Positions 7,477 to 14,797 of a stretch of 64,000 bases of DNA are shown in pieces. The position numbers and the translations under genes are program-made. Under the pieces are notes generated by a model. It worked only from the letters and a program-made list of their open reading frames with translations, did not search any database and had not been told where the DNA came from. Origin of the DNA: Micromonospora yangpuensis (GTDB lineage: Bacteria; Actinomycetota; Actinomycetes; Mycobacteriales; Micromonosporaceae); assembly GCF_900091615.1 (NCBI RefSeq), contig NZ_FMIA01000002.1, forward strand, positions 6,014,001-6,078,000, read 5' to 3'. The first letter of the stretch is position 1, and each line of letters starts with the position of its first letter.

Positions 7477-8784
7477 GTGGGACTGATCGGCCGTACGGTG
7501 GCCACCCCGGGCCGGCGGGCCGCCGGCGGGTCCGGATCCGGTATCGCGGCCCCGGAGAAGTGGGTCGAAGAGTGGTTCGCCGGCGGCGGGGCGACGGCCG
7601 CCGGGGTGTGGGTGTCCGAGGACACCGCCTTGACCTACTCCCCGTTCTTCGCCGCCGTCAACGTGATCAGCACCGACGTGGCCAAGCTCCCGCACCTGGT
7701 CTACGAGCGACTGGACCGCGGCAAGCGGCGGGCCCGCGAGCATCCGGTCTACCGGGTGCTGCACGACGAGCCCAACGACATCATGACGCCGATCGCGGTA
7801 CGCCGGACCGCGCAGGCACACGCCCTGACCTGGGGCACCGGCTACCTCAACGTCGTCTGGGACAACCGGGGCAACGTCGTCGAGCTGTGGCCGCTGCGTC
7901 CGGACCGGATCACCCCGGAGATCACCCGGACCGGGCCGGGCAAGCTGACCGTCACCTACCGGTACGTCGACGACGTCAACGGCATCCGGACCAGGCTGTT
8001 CGCCGACGAGGTGCTGCCGATCGGCGGGCTCGGCTACGACGGGGTCCGCGGCTACTCGGTGGTGGCCATGGCCCGCCAGTCCATCGGACTGGGCGTGGCC
8101 CTCGAACGGTACGGCAGCGCCCTGTTCGCCAACGGGGCGAAGCCCGGCGGGATCCTCAAGCACCCGAAGAAGTTGTCCCCGGAGGGTCACAAGCGCCTCC
8201 AGGCCGACTGGGACAACCTCCACCGAGGCCTCGACCGCGCCCAACGGGTCGCCGTCCTCGAAGAGGGCCTGGAGTGGCAGGACGTCGGGATCCCACCCGA
8301 AGACGCCCAGTTCCTGGAGACCCGCAAAATGCAGGTCAACGAGATGGCCCGTTGGCTGCGCATTCCACCCCACAAGCTCGGTGACCTGGAACGCGCAACG
8401 TTCTCCAACATCGAGCATCAGGGCCTGGAGTACGTCGCCGACACGCTCATGGGCTGGCTGGTCACCTGGGATCAGATGATCAACAAGCGGCTGTTCGTGG
8501 GCGAGGACCGGGGCCGGTACTACGCCGAGCACCTCGTCGACGCGCTGACCCGGGCGGACACCAAGAGCCGGTACGAGGCCTACAACATCGGCCGGCAGAT
8601 GGGCGTCTTGTCCGGTGACGACATCGCCGAGATGGAGAACCGCAACCCGCTGCCCGGCGGCGTCGGCGAGACGTACTGGATGCCGCTGAACATGGGGCCC
8701 GCGCTGGCCCCCGGGCAGCAGCCGGACCCGGAACGCACCTGCCCGGTACACCCGGGCTGCACCTGCCAGGGAGGGCACCCGTGA
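7477..8784 (+). CDS. Portal protein, HK97 family
   Basis: The 435-residue protein has the hallmarks of HK97-type portals: an N-terminal VWVSEDTALTYSPFFAAVNVISTDVAKLPH block, a central NGAKPGGILK segment and the MQVNEMARWLRIPPHKLGDL motif. It forms the dodecameric ring through which DNA enters the capsid and to which the tail attaches. The tail of the protein has three cysteines (CPVHPGCTC) that could bind metal, an uncommon addition. The stop overlaps the next small gene by 4 nt. Confidence 0.93.
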   Translation: MGLIGRTVATPGRRAAGGSGSGIAAPEKWVEEWFAGGGATAAGVWVSEDTALTYSPFFAAVNVISTDVAKLPHLVYERLDRGKRRAREHPVYRVLHDEPNDIMTPIAVRRTAQAHALTWGTGYLNVVWDNRGNVVELWPLRPDRITPEITRTGPGKLTVTYRYVDDVNGIRTRLFADEVLPIGGLGYDGVRGYSVVAMARQSIGLGVALERYGSALFANGAKPGGILKHPKKLSPEGHKRLQADWDNLHRGLDRAQRVAVLEEGLEWQDVGIPPEDAQFLETRKMQVNEMARWLRIPPHKLGDLERATFSNIEHQGLEYVADTLMGWLVTWDQMINKRLFVGEDRGRYYAEHLVDALTRADTKSRYEAYNIGRQMGVLSGDDIAEMENRNPLPGGVGETYWMPLNMGPALAPGQQPDPERTCPVHPGCTCQGGHP

Positions 8785-8927
8785 ACGACCACGACGACGA
8801 CCAGGACCGCGAGGACGCCGGCGGCCGCCGCCGTACCCGCCGCCGTGACGCCGACCGAGCGCCGGCAGACCGACAGCAGCCGGAAGCCCCGGTAGACCGC
8901 CAGGTCCGCCCGGAGGTGAACCGGTGA
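8781..8927 (+). CDS. Very small charged protein between portal and protease
   Basis: A 48-residue frame starts with GTG overlapping the portal stop (GTGA) and its stop overlaps the protease start (GTGA). This double coupling is the main reason to consider it real. The product is nearly all Asp, Arg, Pro and Gln and presumably disordered. It may mainly serve to couple translation of portal and protease. Confidence 0.5.
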   Translation: MNDHDDDQDREDAGGRRRTRRRDADRAPADRQQPEAPVDRQVRPEVNR

Positions 8928-9607
8928 AGCTCGGCTACACCCGCGCGCTCATGGTCCGCGAGGCGTCCGACGACGGTGACCTGCTGCGATTCATCGGTGC
9001 CACAGAGGGAGAGAAGGGCGACGGGATCGCCCTCAAGATGGACGGTGCGCAGCTCGATCGGTACCGGGCCAACCCGATCTTCGGATACGGGCACCGCTAC
9101 TGGGGGCGTGACAGCCTGCCGATCGGCCGGTCGGAGCGCACCGAGGTCGACGACAAGCAGCGGTTGATGTTCGACATCCGCTTTGACCGCAAGGATGACT
9201 TCGCGGCCACGGTGGAACGCAAGTACCGCGACGGCTACCTGAACGCGGTCAGCATCGGGTTCAGCGTCCTGGAGTGGGAGGACCCGAAGACCCAGGACTA
9301 CTGGCGCGGCGGCGTCGCCGAGAGGTGGGAGCTGTTCGAGCTGTCCAGCGTGCCGCTGCCGATGGACGCCAGCGCCGTGGTCGAGTCCGGCCGCGCCGGC
9401 GGGCCCGGTGTGAACGACGCGCTCATGGACTCGCTGCGCGGCCTGCTGGACCGGCTCGACGCCGACGCGATCACCACGCTGCGGGACCTGCTCGACCGCG
9501 CCGGCGGCCGGTCCCAGCCCGACCCCGTCCCGCCGCCCGTGCCCGGTCGGGGTCATGACCTTGACTGGGCGGTCCGCCGGCTGCAGCTGGCCGGACAGGC
9601 CCTCTGA
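8924..9607 (+). CDS. Prohead maturation protease, HK97 family
   Basis: The 227-residue product matches the HK97 prohead protease family: a GYGHRY motif with the catalytic His (57), the NAVSIGFS motif with the catalytic Ser (110), and a following ELSSVPLPMDASA segment. It cleaves the capsid delta domain during head maturation. The C-terminal 80 residues are a Pro/Arg-rich extension. The gene lies between portal and capsid as expected. Confidence 0.92.
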   Translation: MKLGYTRALMVREASDDGDLLRFIGATEGEKGDGIALKMDGAQLDRYRANPIFGYGHRYWGRDSLPIGRSERTEVDDKQRLMFDIRFDRKDDFAATVERKYRDGYLNAVSIGFSVLEWEDPKTQDYWRGGVAERWELFELSSVPLPMDASAVVESGRAGGPGVNDALMDSLRGLLDRLDADAITTLRDLLDRAGGRSQPDPVPPPVPGRGHDLDWAVRRLQLAGQAL

Positions 9608-9661
9608 TCATCCCCGCTGCTGCCAGGCCGCGGACCCACACACCCGAAGGAGAGCACAGGC

Positions 9662-10897
9662 GTGGACATCAACGCCCGCAAGAAGCAGCGCGCGAGCCTG
9701 GCCAAGAAGGCTCGCGACATCCTCGACGCAGCACAGGCCGACGGCGGCCGCCGGCTAAGCGGCGAGGAGTCGGAGACGTTCGACCGGCTGATGGCTGACG
9801 TCGACGGTCACGACCAGGACATCGCCCGCGAGGAGCAGCTGCGCGCGAAGGAGCGCCGCATCGACGACGGGCCGGAGGATCAGCCGGCCCGGGAGAACAA
9901 CGGCCCGGACGCCAGCGGCGCGTCCGGTGACGGGGAGCGGATGGCCGCGTTCCGTCAGTACCTCATCGGCGGCCGGGCGTCGCTCAACCCGGACCAGGCC
10001 CGCACGCTGCAGGCCGGATCCGACCCGGAGGGCGGCTACCTGGTTGCCCCACAGAGGTGGGTCAGCGAGCTGCTCAAGGGTCTGGACGACGAGGTGTTCC
10101 TGCGCAGCTGGGCGACCGTCGAGCAGCTCACCGAAGCCGCCTCGCTCGGTGTGCCCACCCTCGAAACCGACCTGAACGACGCCGAGTGGACCACCGAGCT
10201 GGCCACCGGCAGCCAGGACGACTCGCTGCGGCTCGGTAAGCGCGAGCTCACCCCCAACCCCCTGGCCAAGCGGGTCAAGGTCAGCCGGAAGTTGCTGCGG
10301 CTGACCAGCGGCCGCGCCGAGTCCATCGTCCGGGACCGGCTGCGGTACAAGTTCGCTGTCAGCACCGAGAAGGCGTACATGACCGGCGACGGCAACAAGA
10401 AGCCCCTCGGCGTCTTCACCGCCTCGACCATGGGCATCTCGACCGGCCGGGACGTCACCGTCGGCTCCATCGCCGCCGACGAGCAGGACATCAACGCCGA
10501 CGGCCTGATCGACATGAAGTACACCCTCAAGGCCGGGTACATGTCGCGGGCACGGTGGCTGTTCCACCGCGACACCGTCAAGCGGATCCGCAAGCTCAAG
10601 GACTCCGAGGGCGTCTACATCTGGAGGCCGGGCCTGGCCACCGACCGACCCGACACCATCCTCGACCTGGCCTTCGGGATGAGCGAGTTCGCGCCGAACA
10701 CCTACACCGCCGGCCAGTACGTGGCCCTGCTCGGCGACTTCTCCAAGTACTGGATCGCCGACGCGCTGAACATGGAGGTTCAGCGCCTGGTCGAGCTGTA
10801 CGCCGAAACCAACCAGGTCGGGTTCATCGGCCGGCTGGAGACCGACGGCATGCCCGTGCTCGAAGAGGCCTTCGTCCGCGGCAAGGTCGCGGCCTGA
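9662..10897 (+). CDS. Major capsid protein, HK97 family
   Basis: The 411-residue protein has an N-terminal helical delta domain (DINARKKQRASLAKKARDILDAAQ, through about residue 85) followed by the HK97 fold beginning near LNPDQARTLQAGSDPEGGYLVAPQ. The delta domain acts as scaffold and is expected to be removed by the adjacent protease. GTG start, with GAAGGAGAG upstream. Confidence 0.95.
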   Translation: MDINARKKQRASLAKKARDILDAAQADGGRRLSGEESETFDRLMADVDGHDQDIAREEQLRAKERRIDDGPEDQPARENNGPDASGASGDGERMAAFRQYLIGGRASLNPDQARTLQAGSDPEGGYLVAPQRWVSELLKGLDDEVFLRSWATVEQLTEAASLGVPTLETDLNDAEWTTELATGSQDDSLRLGKRELTPNPLAKRVKVSRKLLRLTSGRAESIVRDRLRYKFAVSTEKAYMTGDGNKKPLGVFTASTMGISTGRDVTVGSIAADEQDINADGLIDMKYTLKAGYMSRARWLFHRDTVKRIRKLKDSEGVYIWRPGLATDRPDTILDLAFGMSEFAPNTYTAGQYVALLGDFSKYWIADALNMEVQRLVELYAETNQVGFIGRLETDGMPVLEEAFVRGKVAA

Positions 10898-10933
10898 ACC
10901 ACGACCCGGCAGACACGCCAGGAAGGACGAACG

Positions 10934-11335
10934 ATGAGTAGACGAGACCTGGTCAGCAGCCTCGGCGGGGCAGTCACCCTCGCCCCCGCCGCCCGCACCG
11001 CCGCAGCGACCGGCACCGCGGTAGACCTGAACGGCTACGAGATGGCCGCCGTGCTGCTGATCTCCGGCACCATCACCGACGGCACCGGCTACGTCTGGGA
11101 GATCCAGCACTCCGACGACAACAGCACCTGGACGGCCGTGCCCGACGACGAACTGGTCGGCGCCGAACCGACCTTCGGCGCGGCCGACGACAACGCCGTC
11201 CGCAAGATCGGCTACCGGGGGCGGCGTCGGTACCTACGGGCGTCCATCGCCTCGGTGACCGGCTCCCCGTCCACCGGCGGGGTGCTCGGTGCAGTCGTCC
11301 TGCGGGCCGGGGCCCGCGTGGCCCCGGTGAGCTGA
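10934..11335 (+). CDS. Putative head decoration or structural protein
   Basis: The 133-residue protein is predicted mostly beta (VWEIQHSDDNSTWTAVPDDELVG ... RRYLRASIASVTG), like small Ig/jelly-roll phage structural proteins. It directly follows the capsid gene with a strong ribosome site (GGAAGGA). A capsid-decoration role is inferred from position and fold impression only. Confidence 0.7.
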   Translation: MSRRDLVSSLGGAVTLAPAARTAAATGTAVDLNGYEMAAVLLISGTITDGTGYVWEIQHSDDNSTWTAVPDDELVGAEPTFGAADDNAVRKIGYRGRRRYLRASIASVTGSPSTGGVLGAVVLRAGARVAPVS

Positions 11336-11344
11336 GGGGCTGCC

Positions 11345-11728
11345 GTGGCTACGCGCAAGATCAGGATGCGGACCCGCTACGCCTCCGAGTCCCAGGCCAT
11401 CGAGCCCGGCCAGATCGGTGCCGTAGACGTCAACGAGGCGAAGACCCTCGTCGACGGCGGGTACGCCGTGTACCTCGCCGACGACGGAACCGACCAGAAG
11501 CCGACGCGCACCACCCCGGGCAAGAAGGCCCGCACCCAGACCCCACCGTCGGACGGTGACGAGGTGCCCGACGGGTCAATCACCACGGTGATGGCGTGGA
11601 TCGGCGACAACCGCGACCGCGCCGCCGCCGCGCTGCAGGCCGAGCAGGCCAAGGGCGACAGGGCCCGGGTCAAGCTCGTCGAGGACCTCACCAAGCTGCT
11701 CGCCGACGGGGACGACGGGCAGCAGTAG
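11345..11728 (+). CDS. Phage head-region protein
   Basis: The 127-residue product opens with a short beta domain (RKIRMRTRYASESQAIEPGQIGAVDVNEAKTLVDGGYAVYL) of a kind often found between capsid and connector genes of siphoviruses. A Thr/Pro/Asp linker and an alanine-rich helix follow. Exact role is unknown. A 221-nt stretch without a convincing gene follows. Confidence 0.7.
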   Translation: MATRKIRMRTRYASESQAIEPGQIGAVDVNEAKTLVDGGYAVYLADDGTDQKPTRTTPGKKARTQTPPSDGDEVPDGSITTVMAWIGDNRDRAAAALQAEQAKGDRARVKLVEDLTKLLADGDDGQQ

Positions 11729-11949
11729 GGGGAAACGACCCGGGCGCGTCGGGTGGCCGCGCCCGGGTCTCCCTGCTCTGCCACCCCTCAACCCCTGGAC
11801 GGGGCGGCCCCCTCCCGGTCTGCGCCTGGTGAGCGAGCCGCTGAGGTTCGCCGGTCAGATGGCCCGGCAAACGCCCTCATGGGACAGATCATCGCGCTGG
11901 TCCGACGAGCCTGGCCGCCCCGTCCAGGTTTCACCGGAGAGGAGGTGCC

Positions 11950-12501
11950 GTGTACGCCACGCTGACCGAGCTGCGAAACCGGCTACGCATCGGCCCCGAG
12001 GACGAGTCCGAGGACGCGCTGAACGAGCTGCTGGAAGACGCTTCGCAGGTCATCGACGACGAGGTCGGCCAGCCGCTGGTCCGGTCCACCGACACCGTCA
12101 CGCTCGACGGCACCGGTGGTGAGGCGCTGCTGCTGCCGCGCTGGCCGGTCCACGCCGTCGACGACGTCGTCCTGGTCGACGAGGACGGCCAGGAGCACGT
12201 CCTGGTCTACCGGGGCGACTACACCTGGTCGGCGTCCGGGGTGCTGACCAGGCGGCCCCACGGCCGGCTGTGGCCGTGCCACGACCGGGCCGTCCGGGCC
12301 ACCTACACGGCCGGCTACGAGCTGGAGGACATCGCCCGGCGGGTCCGACGGATCTGCCTACGGTTGGCTGCCGCCGGCCGACGCAACCCGGCCGGCGCGG
12401 ACTCCGAGGACATCGGTGACACCCGGGTCCGGTGGAACACCCCGGGGATGCTGCTCACCACCGGTGAGCGGGAGCTGCTCGCCCGGTACGCGCGGCCATG
12501 A
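11950..12501 (+). CDS. Head-tail connector, gp6-like
   Basis: The 183-residue protein starts YATLTELRNRLRIGPEDESEDALNELLEDASQVIDDEVGQ, the typical opening of HK97 gp6/SPP1 gp15-like adaptors that dock on the portal. The GTG has GGAGAGGAGG upstream. The stop overlaps the next start by 4 nt, beginning a tightly packed connector cassette. Confidence 0.85.
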   Translation: MYATLTELRNRLRIGPEDESEDALNELLEDASQVIDDEVGQPLVRSTDTVTLDGTGGEALLLPRWPVHAVDDVVLVDEDGQEHVLVYRGDYTWSASGVLTRRPHGRLWPCHDRAVRATYTAGYELEDIARRVRRICLRLAAAGRRNPAGADSEDIGDTRVRWNTPGMLLTTGERELLARYARP

Positions 12502-12839
12502 TCGGGCACACCCTGACCGTCCGGCTCGACGTGTGGCGGGCCACCCGCACCCCGGACGGTGCCGGCGGCACCACCACGACCCGGGCGGTGGTCGGCACGG
12601 TCCGGGCACGGATCTCCCAGCCCCGAGCGCGGGAGCAGGTGGAGGCCGACCAGGCCGGTGCCCGGCACGACGCGAACATCTACTGCCTGCCGAAGGCGAA
12701 CGTGCGCCGTGGTGACGAGCTGCGCCCGGCCGGGGCGGCACCCGGGTCCCGGCCGTACTGGCGGGTGATGTCCACGGTCCGGCCCTCGGACCAGATCTAC
12801 CTGCGGGCGGCCGCTGAGCACGTCGAACAGGAGGGCTGA
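12498..12839 (+). CDS. Head closure protein
   Basis: This 113-residue beta-rich protein occupies the position of SPP1 gp16-like head-closure (stopper) proteins, between the adaptor and the gp10-like protein. The sequence (LDVWRATRTPDGAGGTTTTRAVVGTVRARISQPRA ... YWRVMSTVRPSD) fits that family. It would seal the DNA-filled head before tail joining. Confidence 0.75.
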   Translation: MIGHTLTVRLDVWRATRTPDGAGGTTTTRAVVGTVRARISQPRAREQVEADQAGARHDANIYCLPKANVRRGDELRPAGAAPGSRPYWRVMSTVRPSDQIYLRAAAEHVEQEG

Positions 12840-12841
12840 CC

Positions 12842-13204
12842 GTGTCGAAGGTGCGGATCGAGGGCATGGCTGGGCTACGGAGGGCGCTGCGCCGGCTGCC
12901 CGCCGACGTCGAGCACGAGGGCCTGGCCGGGCTGCGGGAGGCCGCCGAGGACGTCCGCGAGGACTGGTATACGTCGGCGGCCGCCGACACCGGCGCCGGC
13001 CGGGAGGGCATCGAGGTCCGGGAGGACCGGCGGGACGCCGCCGTGGAGGTCGGCATCTTCGACCCCGGCCTGTACTACATGGTCTTCCCCGAGGAGGGCA
13101 CGAAGTCGCAGGCGGCGCAGCCGGCCCTGGCTGAGGCCATCGCCCGGGCGCAGCGGCGGGTGGCGGGTACGGTCGCCCGGCGGATCAGCCGGCGGTACCG
13201 GTGA
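12842..13204 (+). CDS. HK97 gp10-like head-tail joining protein
   Basis: The 120-residue protein has the gp10 pattern: IEGMAGLRRALRRLP N-terminus, a DTGAGREGIEVREDR strand pair, then YYMVFPEEGTKSQAAQPALAEAI close to the C-terminus. Members of this family act at tail completion/joining. The stop overlaps the next GTG start by 4 nt. Confidence 0.85.
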   Translation: MSKVRIEGMAGLRRALRRLPADVEHEGLAGLREAAEDVREDWYTSAAADTGAGREGIEVREDRRDAAVEVGIFDPGLYYMVFPEEGTKSQAAQPALAEAIARAQRRVAGTVARRISRRYR

Positions 13205-13626
13205 CCGGCCGGGCCCGGCTGGTCGCCCGGCCGCTGCAGGTGGCCCTCTACACGGCGCTGACCGGCAGCCCGGCCGTGACCGCGCTGCTCGACGGCCGGA
13301 TCTACGACCACGTCCCCGAGCCGGCGGTGCATCCGTACCTGGTGATCGGTGAGGCCGTCGAGGAGCCCGACAACACCCACACCTCGTTCGGCCGGCAGGC
13401 CGACATCACCCTGCATCTGTGGGACCAGGTCGACGGCTTCTCCCGGCCCACGGCGATCGTGGCCGCGCTCGTCGAGCTGCTCGACCACCAGCGCGACGCC
13501 CTCAGCATCGTCGGCCACCGGGTGGTCAGCATCCGGTTCGTCGACGTCCGCACGCTGCGCGACTCCGACCCGCGTATCCGACACGTCCCGGTGCGAATCC
13601 GGGTCAACACCCAGCAGGAGGCATGA
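13201..13626 (+). CDS. Tail terminator-like protein, DUF3168 family
   Basis: The 141-residue product begins ALYTALTGSPAVTALLDGRIYDHVPE and continues PYLVIGEAVEEPDNTHTSFGRQ, the standard DUF3168 pattern. Relatives cap the tail tube and fix its length. It closes the connector cassette and precedes the tail-tube gene. Confidence 0.88.
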   Translation: MTGRARLVARPLQVALYTALTGSPAVTALLDGRIYDHVPEPAVHPYLVIGEAVEEPDNTHTSFGRQADITLHLWDQVDGFSRPTAIVAALVELLDHQRDALSIVGHRVVSIRFVDVRTLRDSDPRIRHVPVRIRVNTQQEA

Positions 13627-13627
13627 C

Positions 13628-14041
13628 ATGGCCGGCATCGACGGCTTCGGCACCCAGCTCCGGCGCGGCAACGGTGCCGAGCCGGAGGTCTTCAGCACCA
13701 TCGGCAACAGCACCAGCATCAGCGGTCCCGGCCTGTCCCGGGAGACCCTCGACGTCACCGCCCACGACAGCCCCGACGCCTGGACGGAGCACCTCGGCTC
13801 CCTCAAGGACGGCGGGGAGGTGTCCGTCGACGTCAACTACGACCCGGACAAGCACGACGTCCTGGTCGCCGACCTCGACGACGACGAGCCGCGCGCCTAC
13901 GAACTGGTCTTCCCCACCAGCCCCGCCGTCACCTGGGAGTTCAAGGCCATCCTGACCGGCTTCGAGCCCAGCGCGCCGTACGACGACAAGCTGTCCGCCT
14001 CGCTGACCTTCAAGGTCAGCGGCAAGCCCGTGCTGTCCTAA
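13628..14041 (+). CDS. Major tail tube protein
   Basis: The 137-residue beta-rich protein (GTQLRRGNGAEPEVFSTIGNSTSISGPGLSRETLDVTAHDSP ... ) matches short siphovirus tail-tube subunits. The DVTAHDSPDAW segment and the position between DUF3168 and the assembly chaperones support this. It would polymerise into the non-contractile tube. Confidence 0.88.
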   Translation: MAGIDGFGTQLRRGNGAEPEVFSTIGNSTSISGPGLSRETLDVTAHDSPDAWTEHLGSLKDGGEVSVDVNYDPDKHDVLVADLDDDEPRAYELVFPTSPAVTWEFKAILTGFEPSAPYDDKLSASLTFKVSGKPVLS

Positions 14042-14060
14042 CCCGGAGGTCCTACCCACC

Positions 14061-14459
14061 ATGACCACCCTGCTCAACCGCGACCAGATCCTGGCCGTCG
14101 ACGACTCCACCTGGGAGGACGTCGAGGTCCCGGAGTGGGGCGGCACCGTCCGTGTCAAGGGCATGTCCGGCACCGAGCGCGACAAGTTCGAGGCCGGCAG
14201 TCTCAAGGGCAAGGGCAAGAACCGCGACGTGAACCTGGCGAACCTGCGGGCCCGCCTGGTCGCCGCGTCGGTCGTCGACGAGCACGGCCAGCCCGTGTTC
14301 CGCCCGTACGACGTCGAGGCCCTGGGCCGTAAGAGCGCGGCCGCCCTCGGCCGGGTCTACGACGTCGCCCAGCGCCTCGCCGGGCTGACCGACGAGGACG
14401 TCGACGAGCTGACCGAGGATTTTCCCGACGACCCGAGCGAGCCTTCTACTTCCGCCTGA
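14061..14459 (+). CDS. Tail assembly chaperone G
   Basis: The 132-residue protein lies between the tail tube and tape measure genes, where siphoviruses keep the gpG chaperone. Residues 20-120 (VEVPEWGGTVRVKGMSGTERDKFEAGS...) are typical of the actinophage version. The C-terminal codons lie over the -1 shift region that fuses it to the following frame to make a G-T protein. Confidence 0.85.
   Translation: MTTLLNRDQILAVDDSTWEDVEVPEWGGTVRVKGMSGTERDKFEAGSLKGKGKNRDVNLANLRARLVAASVVDEHGQPVFRPYDVEALGRKSAAALGRVYDVAQRLAGLTDEDVDELTEDFPDDPSEPSTSA
14420..14426 (+). promoter_or_regulatory. Candidate -1 ribosomal frameshift site
   Basis: TTTTCCC is the only clear homopolymer-type slip sequence in the overlap, with in-frame codons TTT CCC. 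The -1 frame is open from here straight through the next gene. The first codon slips perfectly and the second with a first-position mismatch, so the site is not canonical and the true slip could be nearby. Confidence 0.4.
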
Positions 14460-14476
14460 CAGCGCATCTCGGCGGC

Positions 14477-14773
14477 ATGACCGTCGCCGAGATGCTGTCG
14501 CGGATCTCGTCTCGGGAACTCACCGAGTGGCAGGTCTACGAGCAGCTGTACGGGCCGCTGGGCGGTGAGCGCGACGACCGCCTGGCGGCGCTGGTCGCCC
14601 ACACCGTCGCCAACACCGGACGGCAGCGACGTGCCCCGTACCCGTACGACGACTTCCTCATGACCTGGGGCTCTGGCCGGCGCGAGCAGTCCACCGACGA
14701 GATGCTCGCCATCGTGATCGGCCTCAACCGGGCGATGGGCGGCGTTGACCTGCGGCCCACCAGCCAGGGGTAA
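14477..14773 (+). CDS. Tail assembly chaperone T part (made as G-T fusion)
   Basis: This frame is -1 relative to gene G and is open upstream of its first ATG to beyond 14402. In that extension it reads FYFRLTAHLGGMTVAEMLSRI, and then SRELTEWQVYEQLYGP, the family signature of lambda gpT-like segments. The part upstream of the ATG belongs to the conserved motif, so the product is almost certainly made by programmed frameshifting as a G-T fusion that loads the tape measure protein. An ATG start at 14477 would lose the motif. Confidence 0.85.
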   Translation: MTVAEMLSRISSRELTEWQVYEQLYGPLGGERDDRLAALVAHTVANTGRQRRAPYPYDDFLMTWGSGRREQSTDEMLAIVIGLNRAMGGVDLRPTSQG

Positions 14774-14797
14774 CAACAGAAGATCAGGAGGTTCAGC

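Noticed and set aside
5356..8778. A 1140-residue minus-strand open frame opposite terminase and portal
   Set aside because: It is antisense to two well-supported phage genes, has low-complexity Val/Asp/Pro-rich composition typical of high-GC shadow frames, and no family motif or ribosome site.
11729..11949. Possible small phage gene between head genes
   Set aside because: Short frames (such as an ATG at 11879 giving 28 residues) exist but none has a convincing ribosome site and family similarity together.
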